Below are positions 62,093 to 64,000 of a stretch of 64,000 nucleotides of DNA, piece by piece. Origin of the DNA: Sinotaia quadrata (Eukaryota; Mollusca; Gastropoda; Architaenioglossa; Viviparidae); contig CM054181.1 in NCBI GenBank assembly GCA_028829895.1, positions 105,448,360 to 105,512,359 of the forward strand. Reading direction: 5' to 3'. Under the pieces are notes generated by a model, which was not told the origin of the DNA, did no database searches, and saw nothing but the letters and a program-made list of their open reading frames with translations. Position 1 is the stretch's first letter. Each line of letters opens with the position of its first letter. The position numbers and the translations under genes are program-made.

Positions 62093-62500
62093 TTAAAACA
62101 ACTTTTAAATGTGCTTCTTCCTCTATATTTTTATTTGTAAAACAACAACAAAGCAAGAAGACATAAGAGAACAATGATGTAACATAATGAAGATTTGATT
62201 TGTGATAGTGAATAGTTTGTTTGTAATCATGTCCACCTAGGTAAGCATTTTGAATTGATAACTTTATCATCCTCTGGGAACTTCTTTCCATACAGGGCTG
62301 CCTGGAACACAACAAATAAGCTTGTCATGCATATCCTCTCTCACACACACACATGCATATCCTTATGCCCATGCATACACACACATACATGTGCAAATGT
62401 ACACACACACATACACCCTTGAAGCTTACACACATATACATTACAAATTCAATAGTTATAAAATTAGTTATAAAATAAAATAGTTATAAAGTCAAGCCTT

Positions 62501-63735
62501 CTATACAGTGGAAATAGTACTTTGCCACAAAGGCTGTGCAAGGTTAGAGTGTTTTTCAGCAACTAATGACATTGGTGCTTCACCCGCACCATTACTGTGT
62601 AGAAGTGTCTTGCTTTCATTGGCTGATTTCCCTTCATTTGAGACCGAGATTGGCTTGTTAGCTATCTTGTACTTCTTTTTTGAGGAACAGGAAAACTTCC
62701 ACATTCTTGAGTAACAGAGCTGCCGGAAGCTTGAACAAGTGGCAAAGTAGACACAGAACTTTAAGCTTAGGAAACAGTAACATGCAGCATCCATGGTAAC
62801 ATCAATCAGTGTAAATCTAGCATCCATTTTGCTCATTTCTTCACATGGCACCTGAATTCCATTGAAGCGGAAGAAATCAAGGATTGACAAGGTGGCCATA
62901 AATGTTTTGACTAATATGAAGAGAAAACTGAGTACAAGCAAAGCGTGTTTGATCTGCTTCAGGGCCAACACATCCATGAAGTAGTTCTTCAGCACAGAAT
63001 CATAAGATGTTTGTCTGTGGCTCGAATGCAGCAAATGTGCAATGGTGAATGCAAAGCACCCAGATGCCGCAGCAAGCGGGAGAATGTGCTTCACGAACAT
63101 GTCAATGCTGGGCCAGATATATTCTCGAAAGTTGGTTGAGAACTCCTCAATGTAGACACAACCTGTGCCATCCACAATGCCCCATGTCCAGAAGTAATTC
63201 AGGTTGAGACAGACTAGGAGGAGGGTGATGAGCAAGACGGTGGCTCGGGCTCGTTCCCAAGTGCACATTTGGTAAGTCCTGAGAGGGAATCGGGTAGAGA
63301 ACATCAGCTCGATGCACAGTGCTACCATCAGCCAGGGCCATAGCTGCAATAAGACATTGGTAATGAATAGGAAGATCTTGCATGTGGCGTTGGAAGAGTT
63401 CATGACCTTGATGGACACATAGTAGTCGGTGATCTTTGCGTACCAAGTTCCACCACAGTGTATATAAAGGATCACAAGGTCCACTGCACAGAGAATGAAC
63501 AGGTAGTAACAAGTAGACCAGGCATGGAGACTGAGATGACGCAATGGCAACAAGGAAAAAACATTTCCCAGCGTGCCCAGAACCAGAAGAAAAGGAAAAA
63601 AGTAGGTCTCAATGTTGACTGCAAGTTGGTATTCTGGTTCATCCAGCATTCCTAGAGGGTTGTATTTGCATTGTTGAGAGTTGTTATCAATGGTATAGTT
63701 GCTTTCACTGGTAGTCATCATATTTTCATTGTCTC
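62501..63735 (-). CDS. Divergent class A (rhodopsin-like) G-protein-coupled receptor
   Basis: A seven-pass plasma-membrane receptor. A TTTCAG acceptor just above 63735 marks the exon start; the best start is the ATG at 63721, giving 406 residues. The upstream open frame to 63793 is intron. N-terminus: N-glycosylation sites N8 and N13. TM1 has GN (52-53), TM2 D81, TM3 C114 paired with C188 in loop 2, TM5 P215, and helix 8 FR (332-333). Several activation motifs are changed: residues 138-140 read ELM where E/DRY is usual, TM6 lacks CWxP, and TM7 has KFCVY in place of NPxxY. The tail ends STV, a class I PDZ ligand. The ligand is not predictable. It lies antisense downstream of RELCH exon 24. 5' non-coding exons probably lie beyond the right edge. 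Confidence 0.9.
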
Positions 63736-64000
63736 CTGAAACAAAAGAAACAGAAAAAGGAAATTTCTCATGAGAACACAAATAGTAAAGCAAGATTTTT
63801 TTTTTATATATGCAAAACCAGTTTACAAATAAAAATAAAAAGTATTGCTACAAATAAAGTGGACAGGAAGAATACTTTTGTAAGCCTTCATCTTAAAAAT
63901 GATTTTGCGCTTGGAGTATGAGTTTGACCATTCAACTCTTTGTGTTGATTAGAATAGATCAGCATAATGATTGAATATTTGAGTTGACCATTCAACTCTT
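63736..64000 (-). other. GPCR 5' intron, with a short repeat at the window edge
   Basis: Pyrimidine-rich acceptor (TTCTTTTGTTTCAG) next to the exon. TTGACCATTCAACTCTT occurs at ~63924 and again at the window's last bases, so a tandem array may begin here. Confidence 0.5.

Larger units (their letters stand above)
53991..62500. other. Downstream part of RELCH: long intron or intergenic DNA, no exon recognised
   Basis: RELCH exon 24 ends with a clear GTAAGT donor and an unfinished codon, so the gene continues. I searched for the conserved C-terminal phrases (such as LPHL, the NFLPGL-type motif) and found none before the antisense GPCR. The stretch is mostly AT-rich DNA with a chain of minisatellites. 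Confidence 0.6.

Noticed and set aside
63147..63512. 121-codon minus-strand frame inside the GPCR
   Set aside because: Shadow of the receptor reading frame in another phase.
63722..63793. N-terminal extension of the GPCR open frame
   Set aside because: A strong TTTCAG acceptor lies just above 63735 and the extension is hydrophobic intron read-through; the ATG at 63721 is preferred.

Overview
The window is animal nuclear DNA. Introns are large and AT-rich with GT-AG borders, there are many minisatellites and transposon relics, and there are no operons. Gene content and intron style suggest a lophotrochozoan, most likely a mollusc and perhaps a cephalopod. That placement is inference; the gene identifications rest on the translated exons.

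Three real genes are visible. (1) A CDT1 orthologue, the replication-licensing factor, runs on the minus strand from 18690 down past the left edge. Seven exons (384 codons) are present, from the PIP-box degron through the geminin-binding fold; the C-terminal MCM-binding part lies outside. (2) A RELCH (KIAA1468) orthologue, a Rab11-binding LisH, coiled-coil and HEAT-repeat protein, runs on the plus strand from 18858. Twenty-four exons (about 1083 codons, every exon junction phase-consistent) end at 53990; the last ~110 residues were not found. (3) A divergent rhodopsin-like GPCR lies on the minus strand at 62501-63735, probably the last coding exon of its gene.

CDT1 and RELCH are head-to-head, with 167 bp between their start codons. 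The promoter they appear to share carries two GTCACGTG E-box motifs in opposite orientation. An E2F-like site overlaps the CDT1 start codon.

The CDT1 introns (1-18432) are a transposon graveyard. They hold a LINE reverse-transcriptase relic, a possible hAT-like fragment, and three terminal-inverted-repeat insertions whose ends share AGGTAG. One CDT1 intron was only ~95 bp before a 5.09-kb composite element inserted, flanked by an ATTGT target duplication. That composite has 1.1-kb inverted arms. It carries an apparently intact two-exon, 141-residue gene of unrecognised family, a truncated second copy of it, and a related decayed copy lies in another element nearby. This is the most novel item in the window.

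The RELCH introns and the region after exon 24 contain a different class of repeat: nearly every long intron holds its own unrelated minisatellite (22-90-bp units) or microsatellite. These repeats produce most of the spurious open frames. No tRNA, rRNA or CRISPR features were seen.
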